DNA from: Lota lota
Taxonomy: Eukaryota > Chordata > Actinopteri > Gadiformes > Lotidae
Assembly (NCBI GenBank): GCA_026745465.1
Contig: JACYXH010000319.1
Span: forward strand, 1,777,001 to 1,841,000
Direction: 5' to 3'
DNA length: 64,000 nt
In this document: piece after piece, positions 49,323-61,700 of the stretch
Layout of the letters: the number at the start of each line of letters is the position of its first letter
Numbering within the stretch: position 1 is the stretch's first letter
Translations under genes and position numbers: made by a program
Notes under the pieces: model-generated
Seen by the model: only the letters and a program-made list of their open reading frames with translations
What the model was told of the DNA's origin: nothing
Databases searched by the model: none

Positions 49323-50883
49323 GGCAGTGGTTGGTAAAAAGAGAGATTCAGAGCACAAATGCTTTCACTCAACCCATTCCACTCGTGACCTGTGGTCGTC
49401 GATTTAATCAGAGGGGACAGAACAGGACCCTCGTGCTTCAGCACAACCCCAAGCAGTCAATGCCATTACATAACCAATGGCAGCAATATAAATGTGCCAG
49501 CCAATTTGCAGTGACATCAAAGAGTACCAACTAAAGCTTGCCTTATCCAGCTCAAATGTTTGAGAACGCAGATTTATATTTAACATATAGTGAGGTTCAA
49601 ATGTTTTACACCTCATGCTTTGTCTAGCAGGGAAGAGAGAAGGGTAAAAGGTACCACAATTATTGTTTCAAGGGTGAAGCTTTTAGTTCGGCAACTCCTT
49701 TGAGTCTTACATTAAATCATTTTTCATAGCATCCTCATAAAAGATGCCGGAAGCAGATTTTCCTCCTCCAAAGTCCGGGGATCTCCTTTGAATGAGAAAC
49801 AAACAGAATGGATGGATGGACGTAGCGGCCATCTTTGTTTGTTTACCTCTTGATCCAGTCTGTGCCACCGGGCGACGTTCCGAACAATTAGCAAGCCGCT
49901 TATTTAAGCAGAGGAATCGGGAAGCGGGGTAATTAGCTCAGTGTCCAAGGCGGACCACAGCTATTAATCAAGTTAATTATTAGCCGGCGCCCCATGAAGG
50001 GGGAATTCGGCAGAGGATCCACAGCACGACATGGCCTGCAAACATGGCTTCCACCCAACAGCTGGCTAGTCAGTCTGGTCACAATCTAAGGACCGTGCAT
50101 GCTGCTCGGTCTCTCTCTGACATGCTGCATCATCTTCATCACCATTGTCATCATTATCATCTTTATCCTCTTCTTCATCGTCTACATCGTCCTAGTCATC
50201 TTCGTCGTTAGTAGTTGCTCAGTAGTGAATGAATACCCATTTAAGGTGAAGCCATTATCGATATGTAATCAATATTATTTTTCAAACCTTTTTTTCGATG
50301 AACATGGGGAGTTATTATTTATGTTTATTTAAAGCAGCCAGCCAAGAATACAATAAGGATATACTAATAGCCATAGTGATATAACGATCTTATATGAATT
50401 ATCTCTTATTGTGGTAATTACAATTTACCTGGATTTGAAAGCAGCTACCTAACGAGCAATGATAATCACAGCGTTCATACAATGTACATTGAAATACAGT
50501 AGGCTATATGAATGGAAGTAATGTGACAATCACAAAAGAAAACTGCACTGGAACCAGATGCAGAGATAACACAAACAAATGGAAAGAGTTAGTTATATGT
50601 TATGATGCATATTTGTTGTACACCATGACCTTTATCTGCAGATAAAAGCCATTTGTGTGAAAACCCTTTATGGATTCCTCAAAGCATTTAAGTGAATTAT
50701 GACCATTACATAATAATTGTTACATATCTTCCAGCGGTTTGTTGTCAGTGTAGCTCTGTCGAAGCCTGCATGATTGTCCACTCTCCTAAAATAATATTCT
50801 AATAAACTGTTATCATCCTAACAGATAAGAAAAAGACGAATGACCTAAATTGGTGTTGGAGAGGTAATAGCTTTTTTTATGAT

Positions 50884-50944
<61 letters not shown>

Positions 50945-52090
50945 GTAGAGGACAGATGCCCTTCGTTGATCTCTCCGTTCCGGGGGGGGAAGTGATGGAG
51001 TGAGCGTCGATATGTCAACGGCGGCGGCGGTGTAATCTCCCAGGTTGTGACACACGTGGCGATTATGCCGCCCTGGCAGCGGCGTCCCTGGTCGTTGATT
51101 AAGGCTTTTCATCGCTCATCGGGGCGTTATAGCTGCAGGGCCATCCCGCCCGCCAGCACTTTTGTCTTGCGAGTTGCGACACGTGTAATTTTCTCCTCAC
51201 ATCCTCCCACTATCTTGATGGCGGGGCTAATAGAAACTCTCCCTAGATCCGCTTCTAATGAAGACGGATCCGCAGCGCCCCGACTAAGTCATTTATAATA
51301 CAGCGCTATCTGCACCGCGACTTAAGTCGATTACACATGTTCCGTGTGACACGCAACGGGAAATGGGAAAGAAAGGGTAGAATCTTAAGCCGTTTCAGCG
51401 ATTCTTTGGATTGAACGGTTTATTTTGTTGTTTGGTTGTTTTAAAGTGTTTCACTACGAGTTTTCCTCCTGAGAATGATGGTATTGTTGTATAACAGTTC
51501 TTTAAAACGCATCTCAAGATAACCACTATAGCTGTACTGTGGTTGGCAATAGATAAACAAAACTGTAAATATTTCAATATACAGGCCTATAGGCAGTCAA
51601 TTTAATGCAGAGACAAACAATGTTCAATTAAACAGAGAAAAGGGGATGGAATAGATAGACAACTCAACGTCCACCGCTCATACCTCACCAAGTGTCCGGG
51701 GTTATTGCTTTCAGAGTCTATGTGGATGTATAATATTCCCCTTAGGGAAATGTCCAGACATAAATCCAAAAGCAGTTATCTAGTATGAACAGCCAATAGT
51801 CTTCATAGCTCCTTCCTTGAAATGTCCTTTGTGCCTAAACTAGGCCTTTACCTCAAAACACAGTTCTGCTACTGCTGCTTTTCCTGTGCTTCACCTCTCT
51901 CCACAAGTCAACCATCTTGGTGTACCTCCAAATAAAACTCAAATGTGGGTACGGCCACATTTGAGATGCTGACCGACAGAGACGGTGCATAACGTATCAC
52001 AACTTGCCATGTCAACTGAATTGAATGATGTCTATGAATTCCTTCGCTAGTCTGCTCCCTCAAGAGTGAGCTAGATATAGAAACGCTAAA
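49323..52090. other. Non-coding DNA
   Basis: Contains a TG run at 50886-50914 running directly into a 30-base poly(dG) tract. Two repeat-free mixed-composition stretches, about 49850-50020 (AATTAG, TTAATTATTAG) and 51040-51300, look unlike neighbouring simple repeats and might be regulatory. No exon was recognised. Confidence 0.5.
50886..50943 (+). repeat. (TG)n fused to poly(dG)30
   Basis: About 14 TG units (50886-50913) continue without spacer into 30 G (50914-50943). Confidence 0.9.
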
Positions 52091-52264
52091 TGGGGTGGCT
52101 AGGTGGCTCAGCCCGCAAGTGCGCTAACCATGTAGGCAATACGCCTTGTAACGACCCAGGTGTAATTCCCACCTGTGGGTCCTATGCTAAATGTCATTCC
52201 CTCTCTTCTTCAACCCACTTTCCTGTTTATCTTCACTGTCCAGTCCATAAAGGCACAAAAAACT
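52091..52264 (+). mobile_element. tRNA-derived SINE, copy 1
   Basis: The head GGTGGCTCAGCCCGCAAGTG resembles a tRNA A-box region and GTGTAATTCCC about 60 bases on resembles a B-box, as in RNA polymerase III-driven SINEs. The body TAAATGTCATTCCCTCTCTT, TCAACCCACTTTCCTGT and CTTCACTGTCCAGTCCATAA ends in AAGGCACAAAAAA. I recognise this tail as frequent in teleost genomes. A second copy is at 41848-41992. Confidence 0.75.
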
Positions 52265-55248
52265 CCATACAAATATATATGTAAAAAGAAAAGCTAAACC
52301 TTGTTTCCCTGAAACATCCTTAAAAGCCAGACTTTGAATGTGACAGATCGTCACAACCGTGGGCTGTTTGGTTTTCCATGTCCATCCCATTCCAAATATG
52401 TAATCATCTTATTTCTTGCGTGTAGCGTTCACGAGCATATTAGCATTCAAAGTCTGAATGTCCCATATAAGCCCAACTTCATAATACTGTGGCAGTAACG
52501 GATCTGTGCAGTAGTACAACTTAGTTGCCGTGTGTTAACTATTCAGCCGTCAGGGGTTATCTCAAATGGACTGCCTTGCCTCTGTATGATCCATTATAGA
52601 TTTGAGACCTCTTCCAGGACACTCCTGACCAATCAGGGCATCATTTCCCTGATTGGTTTGGGGAATGCATTCTTGCCGTCAATCACAAGTGAGGGAAATG
52701 CAACACATCTTACTAGCAGAGAAACTTAGGGAGGGAGTTGATGAGTAATATGAGTTGATGAGATCATACTAACTCGGTTTCTTTTGTACAATCAAGTGTA
52801 AATTGGATTATATGTGGGTGTTAATGTGTTTATAAAGTCATCTTCATCCCCTCAACTTGGCATGGTGCCTCCTTGTCTTATTATGACAGCCTTGTCATCA
52901 GTTACTCGTCCTACACGGGTGTTTCTTGTTTATATAGAACAATACCAAAAATACCCAAACAATGGCCTGTAAACAATCTGCAAACAGAAATCTGCAAAAA
53001 ATCTGGTCTTTGCAGTTAAGCACTTACCTTTGAGAATCATCTTGCCAGGCTTCAAGTAATGCCCTTGTGGTCGAACCACAGCAGTTCGGACCAATCAGCG
53101 TCCTATGAGGAACTACGTGGTCTATGTGCTACGTGATGGACGGTGATAGACAGTTGGTTCATCCATTCAACTGCCAAGTATTTTTTTTTCATTTGCCTGC
53201 CTCCAAATAGTTTCCAAGGACAACTTCCCAGATGGTTCTGTATACCAAACCGTCTGGCGTGTCCGGTTAGTAAAGCACTGGTCTCAAAATGTCTCAGAAG
53301 ATATGGAGGGTTTGGCCTACTTTGTAATATATACCTTAGGTTGAGAGGATATCAAAATAGTCTAATATTCAGATGTTTCTTTGTTCGGTAGGTTTTCAAA
53401 TCTCAATTCAGGATTCAAATGCTTTGGCTTTTTGTTATGAAAATATATATTTATAAATCATCATTCGTTTTTTTATGCCTATGCATATTTGAGAACCGCA
53501 GTTAGAAGTTTAGGTTACATTATGCCTGAATTAGGGTTGCAAATAATTGCACATTTCCTTGATATATTGTCAACACAATTAACAGTCAATCAATCCATTA
53601 AGCAGTTACTAAAAATACATAAACATTTTGCAATAACAAAACAATACCAAGTTTTTGTTCTCAATCAAAGCTTTATTTCGCGTTTTTCTACAGCAACATA
53701 TTGCATATTAAACAACTCTTTGAATGTAATAAAAAGGTAGTTTATGTTCGTCAGCGAACAGACAGAGAGGCTACCATTTCAATAACAATTAACAATAAAA
53801 ATGCAAAACATAAAAAATATATATATTATTGAACATAAACAAATATATAATATATATACAAATACATATTTTTGTTAGGCATAACAACAATGAGACGGTC
53901 ACCAAAACCATTCTAGAATAGCTTTGCGTATAGGCAGTTAGGCACTTGCAGGCACAAAAATATGGAAAGAAATTGCCAATGCAACCTGGATGTAATAATA
54001 CATCCATGTTGGAATACTTTGGTAGTGCTTTAACACCTGCCGTCCAGTGTGAGAATCGCTAATACCAACAGAGACAGACATTCAACTAACTGGTTGTAGT
54101 ACTAATAATGTTTATTAAATGTTCTAGGGTTCTCCCCAGGATTATTTTAGCCATGGTTGGACTTCCACTAGTAAGTTGTGGCCATAGAAAAAGAGGTTGC
54201 GGCAAGCGGTTAATGATTTAAGAGGGGTTTTAATAATGTGTAACATATTTAGCAGCTAATTTCAATGTTTAACGAGGCCATAATATACTAAAGAGCTCTA
54301 CCTACTAATAATTGATTGGGAATTTAATAAACAGGAATAGAACAGGTAGCAATGCTTTATACACTTTATGGCGATCAGTTACCCATGATAGCTCTGTGTT
54401 TGTTTTCTCTTTGGGTGAATAGCAGTCCTGCAGTGCAATTTCCTTCAAACGATACACAATGTTCAAACAACCGTTTTGCTTTGTTAAAATTGGAAGTAGC
54501 GCTGCTCTCATACTACGGAGGCTGTGTGACTTTTAGGCTAATCTGAAGCTCTGCCGTAAAAGTTGAACTCAAACACGATGAGTGGATCTGGTTAACAATT
54601 AACCGAAGCTTGAAATGATGAATTCGGGCCAGCCTGAGTTACTATGAGATCTGCAGAACATTACCTTTCTGTGCTAAGTTTGTTTGTTCTTAGTCTTATG
54701 TTAAAGCAGAGCCTGACAATGTCTCAATTGTATTTACATCCCTTCTAATGACTCTGGGAAAGCCCCAGGGGAATAGTCTGCCCTGGGAGAGGAGAGCTTC
54801 CTGACCATAGTGCTGCTGTGTTTGTTTATGTAAAACATTAGCCTACATAAATAACCACGGCTTCCCAAAATATGTAAATATTTGCAACAATAGTAGTGGT
54901 ATGTCAACTTTAATAAATGTTTGCTCAATATTAATATATACTACTTAGTTTCTTTTTTGTGTTGGTATTTTGTCGGGTTCCGAGTTAGGACTGTAACGGG
55001 TATTTTTTCCTCCAGTACACAATACTTTAATTGGGTGATGTGTATATTGATTGTATGGGATTTATTCAGAGGGGTAATTTGTTTGCTAAGCTGAAAGTGA
55101 TCTCAAACAGCATGCACCTCTGTTGGAAATAATGAGCAATCAGATGATTATCAGGGTCAGACAACAGTAGTCGTCGCCCGTGTGCACCCATTCGTGCGAG
55201 AGGGTGACTGCCAGCGTTTCGATGCTGCGTGCGCACCGCGAGGGCGCC

Positions 55249-55249
<1 letters not shown>
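52265..55249. other. Non-coding DNA
   Basis: Holds an inverted CCAAT pair at 52629-52656 and AT-rich sequence with short TA runs around 53815-53870. No gene was recognised. Confidence 0.5.
52629..52656. repeat. Inverted pair of CCAAT boxes
   Basis: CCAATCAGGG and its exact complement CCCTGATTGG face each other across CATCATTT. CCAATCA is a good NF-Y-type motif; function is not shown. Confidence 0.6.
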
Positions 55250-55290
<41 letters not shown>

Positions 55291-55318
55291 ACCACCACCA
55301 CCCCCACCCCCACCCCGC
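55250..55318. repeat. Poly(dC) tract of 41 bases followed by ACC repeats
   Basis: The longest homopolymer in the window: 41 C at 55250-55290, then ACCACCACCACCCCCACCCC. The complement has strong G-quadruplex potential. Proline- or glycine-rich frames across it are artefacts. Confidence 0.9.
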
Positions 55319-57157
55319 GAGGACGTCCCCCAACCCAGCCTAGTTCCACATGGGACCATGCCAGCACGTGGTGGCGTACGCTTATGTATTGCTGCAATTG
55401 ATTTGATTCTCTTTTAAAGTGGTAAGGCTGAGCTATTTCTCCGGTTAGATTTTCGTTTTGAGAATCACGGCTCACTTAGACATCGGACTGACAGGCATTA
55501 GTGGACTCTCAAACCGCGTCGTGCGCTTGGAAGAAGTCTTTGTATTCATCAAGTCCCATGGGCCTATCAGTGACGATCAGAACTGGAAGCGCTGTATCCT
55601 ATAAGGCCTACCGAGTTTAGCAGATAGTGTGCCCCAGACAGAACGGCTGTGCCGATAGTGTTTGTTTGAGGGCTTACAGAAGGAAAGGCTTACATTGTTT
55701 AGTGGGAGATAAAGTGGATATAATAATAATAATGGCAACAATGACATTTACCTTTTTAATGAGGCTATACAATTATATGTCCAACACAACAGCACACATA
55801 CATATTGTGTTCAGTTTTATATATAGCCGATCTTCAAATTTGATTGATTCGTTTAAGAGACATTTAATATACTTTGTTTCTTTCAGACAGACGGAAGCCA
55901 CGCAATTATATCCACACAATGAATAAATGACGTTCAAAAGTCCATTTGAGAGGCATATCCGTTTGAGAGACATTTGAGATGTTTGGTACAGGCCTACATA
56001 ATATAGTGTAGGCTGAAATATATAAACAGACAGAAGACAGCTATTGTTCCCATTGGTGCTATCATGACTGATCTCCTTCATTTTGAGTGAAGCTGGGTTT
56101 GGATGGAGCAAGAACTTGGTTGGACACAAAAGCATACAGACCGTGATCAAGCGAAAAGTAAAGAAACACGTTTTATTTCACTGTCGAGATCCTTTCCATA
56201 ATGAGCAAATAGAACCCGTGCCTGACAGTGGCAAAAACAAGCACTTTGAGAGGACATACATTGACAGGGCACTTTTGCCCCCAAAGGATTACATTGCAGC
56301 CTGCATTTGTCCCGTAGACCCAACATGAACGTAAAATAAGGTCCAGGTTGAAAAATCCTGAAGTTCTCCATTAAAGCCACTAAATCAAAGACCAGAGGTC
56401 ACTAAACCAAATAACCGGCAAAATAATATCTGAAAGAAAAGAAAATCGATCAAATGTTCAGACAGCAATATGGCTTTGTGATGAGACTCCAGCCCGCAGA
56501 CCCCGCCTCCCAAATGTAACAACACTGGGGGGAATACGCAGTAGTCAATGGAAGGTAAAGCAGGCCCATAGCTCAGTGAATATATAGAGTTTAATAGATC
56601 GGAGCAAATTGCAGTCAGGTGACAGAGACTGAGCTTTCCGTTATAATCGTGGCTCTGTTTGAAAGGGGGGTTGCCGTGATGACTCACTGGCGCACAGCAA
56701 CAGCAACGGCAACCTATCTGCTGGAGTTCCCACACACACATACTACTCTTGAAAGGACGGTAGTATTTCTTTGTTCAAATGATACTCCCACAGCGTATGC
56801 CTCGGCAGACTAGGCAGCCCTGCCCTGCAGCAGCTCGGGGGTTAGAGAAGGACTATTTCAATGGCTTATTCTCGTCTGTAATGCTCATGGTTAACAATAA
56901 GCCTGGCGCCCTCGTCTCCAGGATCATCCTCTTCAAATGATGCATGCAAAGAAAGTTTGCCATCCAACGAGTCGTTTCGTGTTCAACGAATGTGATCCGC
57001 GCATCAGAGGCAAATGTGGGCCAGAGCGCTTTCTTCGCAGTGCAGGTGTGTGTGTGTGTGTGTTTGCACATGTGTGTGTGTGTGTGTGTGCATGCATGTG
57101 TGCGTGTGCATGTATGTGTGCGCACACGTGTTTGTGTGTGTGTGTGTGTGTGCCTGT

Positions 57158-57188
<31 letters not shown>

Positions 57189-58087
57189 GTCTCTTCTGCC
57201 AACTAATGAAGCAGTCAAGTCCCTGAAATACCATTTGTATTGACTCTGTAGTATCCAGCCAGTTCTTATGACCGTGGTGTTGTAAACAAAGAGCAGGGAA
57301 TGGTGTAAACCACTCTGATCTTCATTCACAAAACAAATGGGGACATGACAGTTTATTGAACAAACTCTGCCTGTGATCATCATTTTCCTATAGTCGGTGA
57401 TACCAGATGCTTTCATCTGACAGCGATTCTACAAAATTAGGGGGGGGTGGTCGGGGTGGGGGGGGGGGGGATTTGCAGTTTGGCTAATAGCAGAAGGTAC
57501 AACAAATAATTCAAGCGTAGCCCATTACTGTTAAGTGCCACCACAGCAACTCCAATTTTTTCAGCAAACATTTTTGTTACTGTTTTGTGGTCGCTCCCGA
57601 GATCCTAAGTGGCTCCAACGAACGTACCACTTCCTAACATTTGTACACTTAAACGGCTACACGGCTTGATTGCAAGGTGTCTACAAACTCAAGTGTTTTC
57701 CTCCAATGTTTTACAAAACAGTTAATCGTGCTTCACATTTCTCCACTGAAATAAAAGACAAAGCTGATCGTCGTGACATGAAGGCAGGAAGCATAGCGGT
57801 GCCTCCGCCTGACTAATCCGATGCTTTGTAAACACAGAGATGTCTTATTGCCGGGGAGGCTGAGGAAGGGGAGGTAAGAACAAGGAGAAATTTGAGGAAT
57901 ACAACTCTTACAGATCTGCATGCGCCATGGAGAAGATCTGACGCGACACGGCGGCGATGGTGAAACACTACAATATAAATGTGGGATGAGACGACTCTTT
58001 CACAATACTGTTGCTGTGACTATTTCCAATAACTATAAAGTCTTTCTATTTTAGATAAATGTCATTAGGGAGCAGGAAGGGGTAAGA
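55319..58087. other. Non-coding DNA with TG-rich block
   Basis: Contains interrupted TG/CA repeats at about 57043-57188 and a G-rich patch at 57440-57471. No gene was recognised. Confidence 0.5.
57043..57188. repeat. Interrupted (TG)n microsatellite
   Basis: TG units broken by CA, TT and CG insertions across about 145 bases. Confidence 0.85.
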
Positions 58088-58188
58088 GGCCAGCTTGCTC
58101 AAGGACACCTACAGGTAGACTGGGGACATTGGGGTTCAAACCCAAGGGCGTATCGTCTGGGAGTTCAACCCCCTAATCGCTGGATTAC
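58088..58188 (+). repeat. Dispersed repeat B, copy 2
   Basis: GCTTGCTCAAGGACACCTAC, AGGTAGACTGGGGACATTGG and GGTTCAAACCCAAGG match 42641-42745 in order; GGTTCAAACCC is close to a tRNA B-box. Confidence 0.55.
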
Positions 58189-58626
58189 ACCATTTATGTT
58201 TAAAGATTGGCAACACACCTACAATGTAGGATGTTGATCAATGGTGTACTTAATTCTATTCTCCATCCTCACATATCCGCAGGGTTGCAGCGAAAGGTAC
58301 GGTTGCATACATTGATGTAGCCAATATGGTAATACCTTGTGCCCCCGAAACAATGAACTAAAGAGTTTCTCAAGTTTCACGGTGGAGCTTGCCCGGAGGG
58401 AATTAATGCAAATAGAAAAAAGGAGAGAATGGGGATGTAATAACTCATGTCCGGCACATACTGACAGTTGAACCTGGATCGGTTCTTCTGTTTCCCTTTC
58501 CCTTTTTACCTTCCATTCGTCTCTCTTCAAGGAAATGGTTAAGTAACGAGAATAGGCGTTCTGAACAATGGATCAATGGAGAATGTCGTGTGTTACAAGC
58601 ATAATGGGTGGTGAGCGAGTGAGCAA

Positions 58627-58634
58627 GAGAGAGA

Positions 58635-58688
<54 letters not shown>

Positions 58689-58714
58689 GGGGAGAGGGAG
58701 AGAGAGAGAGAGAG
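58627..58714. repeat. (GA)n microsatellite
   Basis: GA repeats with a few GG interruptions; the longest pure stretch is about 58639-58679. Confidence 0.9.
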
Positions 58715-61700
58715 AATTCAACATGATGATAATCGCTTTTGAAATGCTGTGTAAATAAATGAAAAGAAAAAATTTCAACATAGAAACGGTTTGGTTTTTA
58801 AATATTCATACCCCGATTCACTCTCACTCAAACAAAAACGTGTTGATTATTTTTGGCGTGGCCGTGTGTCTTCCAGCCAGCCATCGTGTCACATGAATGG
58901 CAATCAGGCCCGGAGGCTCTGTGTGTTGTTAACAGCAGTATTTAAGATTGGGGCCGGACGGGTGCGTCACTATCGCTACTGGCCAGAGAGCGTCTTGATG
59001 AGCGCTGGCGTGCGGAACAAGAACTCATTTGGAGAGGCATGCTTGTTGCAGGGGAAACCAGGCCTGAATACATTGAGTAAGGGGGGGGGGGGGGGGGAAG
59101 AAGTGCTCCGGTTCATTTTCCCCCGACACGGTATTTTGAAAATGCAATAAAGCTTCTCAAGATGGGGTATGTATGCCCCTTCCGTGGTGCATGCGGTCGC
59201 TTTAGTCGTACATGTGACTCAATGACATCCTTATCAGCCCAAAGTCATGCGCATCGTCCCACAGCATCACCAACAGTATTATTAAAAGCTTCTGTTTTCC
59301 TTTCAAAAAGGTAACCGTTTAGAAGTTAGTTAGCAGCTAGTTGTTGGACTATGCTTATTGAATTGCGTGAATATATTCAATACCATTGAGCTTATTTATT
59401 GTGGTAGACGAGTCACTGCATTATTTATTTGGGCCATTTGCATGTTGCAATATGCTCTCGCATATTCATGCCGTTTGTCACCCATCAACATCGACAAACC
59501 CCAGGGGGAAACTTGTTATGGCCTAGAGATGTTTAGTACGCGTAAGCCCAATTAGCGCCATATTGTGAAAAGGTGTTTGAGTCTCGTCTTGAGTCCATTA
59601 TGTCTGTGGACTCCGGATATGGATATGGTCTTCCACGATCTCCTGTTGTGCAGATAATGAAGGAGCTGTGGCATACAGAGTGTAATGCAGGACTCTAAGC
59701 TGATGGGAAGATGTTCGTTATTTTGAATGTAACCAATCACGTTCTGTGCAGGCCAATTGCTACAGCTTTGCCACGCAGAAATGCAGCCGTTCATCTGCTA
59801 ATTGGCAGACAGACGAAGGGGATGGAGAGTTTGCTTGTTTGTACATATATGGGTGCCAATCAAAACATGGATAGTGAACATTGGATACTTGATCAGAGAT
59901 GTTCCTTCAGTAAGTGGATAGAATGGGATTATCTGTAAAAAAAAATTATATATATATATATATAGATCTGTTGCCTCAATAATGCGTTTCTGAGCCCACG
60001 AAATACATTTTTGTCTCAATATTTGTTTGTTAATAGTATTGAGACTCAAATGTCTTCAGTGTGCTCAAAAGTGAGTAATGTCATACACACCACAATCACT
60101 GATATGCAGTATGCATGAATTTAAGTAGAGACAGCCCGGATGTTGATCAGTGTAACTGAATATGTATTAACATGGCACATTCTTCAAACTGGGATACTAG
60201 TAAAATGGTCATTTGAGTTTGTCAAAGAACTACACCGTTGAAGTGAAAAAGGCTTTTAAAGAGGCTAATAAAGAGCTTCATGCTGATGGTGTTTCTAGCT
60301 CTTTGTGCTCCGGTCAGTCAGCCACTGTCGATTCCACTGAAGGTGGTTTCTCACACGGACAGTCATAGTGCAACAGTTGAAAGACAATATTATAAAATTG
60401 AATAAAATAAGTTGATGAATAAATGATAAGATGATGAATGAGTACTTTGAAATGTATTGTGAATCAGTTGACCAGACTGACCAGACCAGACCAGACTGAC
60501 TGAAGTAGTAGGATGGGGATTCTGAGTCGTGAAGATGGCTCGAGATCGTCATCACAACACCAGATACCAGACCAAACGTCAGACCCCAGACAATGATAAA
60601 GAACCACTAAACAAAACCTCTAGATCTTCCTTATTTTCAGTATCTCTGTTTTAATTTCTCTCTTGTTTTATGTCTCATCTATCTTTCTCTATACTTTCTT
60701 TTCTTATATATGTATTATATTGTCATCTTTCATTGCCAAACATAGCCACAGACAAAGAATGGTTGAAAATCCTACACTTGTCCACGTCGCAATCATTTGA
60801 TAGTTATTTCTAATTCCCTGTGTAAAGCCAATGGGTTTGGTGTGGTCAGTTGGCAGAGCCCCATGGGAATCTCTAATGAGATGGATGATTTGATTACTGG
60901 GAGAACAACATTTATGATTAGAACTGATTGAGCTTCATACAAATTAGTGTGTGTATATCCCTTCAGGGTGATGGTTTTTTGTGTGTTTTATTTAATTCTG
61001 AAGCTATGTCATAAGTTTAGCATGTGCTGTATTAATTGCAGCACGGAATAATAGAATGGAATAATATGATTTTTGTTGGCTTGTGACATAACCTATGTCA
61101 CAATGTTGTGACTATGTTCACTATATCACTATATTGTGAACCTATAGGATAGACAGGATGAGCAAATTGAGACATTGGCATTAATTGGTGACATTATATA
61201 TTGTTTTTTTCTCTAAACCACATTTCTTTGTCTATTTTTTCACCACACAAACAAATGTGAAGAACAACACAACAAGATGCCACAAGTTGGCACAGGTGTG
61301 ATGGTTTGCTCTCTCCAGGCTTGTTTCATGCTGCCTACAGATGAAAATTGAAACCAAGGTGTGATTCTGCACAATGATTTCCGATGTGGCCAGACGCAGT
61401 AGCAGGGGAAGATGCCTCATAGACATGCACAGCACTTGGTTGAGGGCACAGCACTTTGCTGCCAACCTTATGCTCTTTCAGATTAGAAGGAGAACTGAGT
61501 TGTTGAACAGGAAGAGGCAAAAGAAAAGGAACTCATTGAAGAAATCAGTTACTATATTCTTGAAGCTTGGTAAAAACTGCCTATCTTTCTTTCTTTCTTA
61601 GTGTGTTTCCGGTCAATGCAATATGCTTTACCCTCAATTGAAATGACAGAACCAAATAGCAACCATGACCATATATTTTTTAAACATCAACTGCCAAAGA

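Noticed and set aside
52091-52264. A functional tRNA gene
   Set aside because: Only degenerate A- and B-box-like parts are present and the body matches a second dispersed copy, so it is a SINE.
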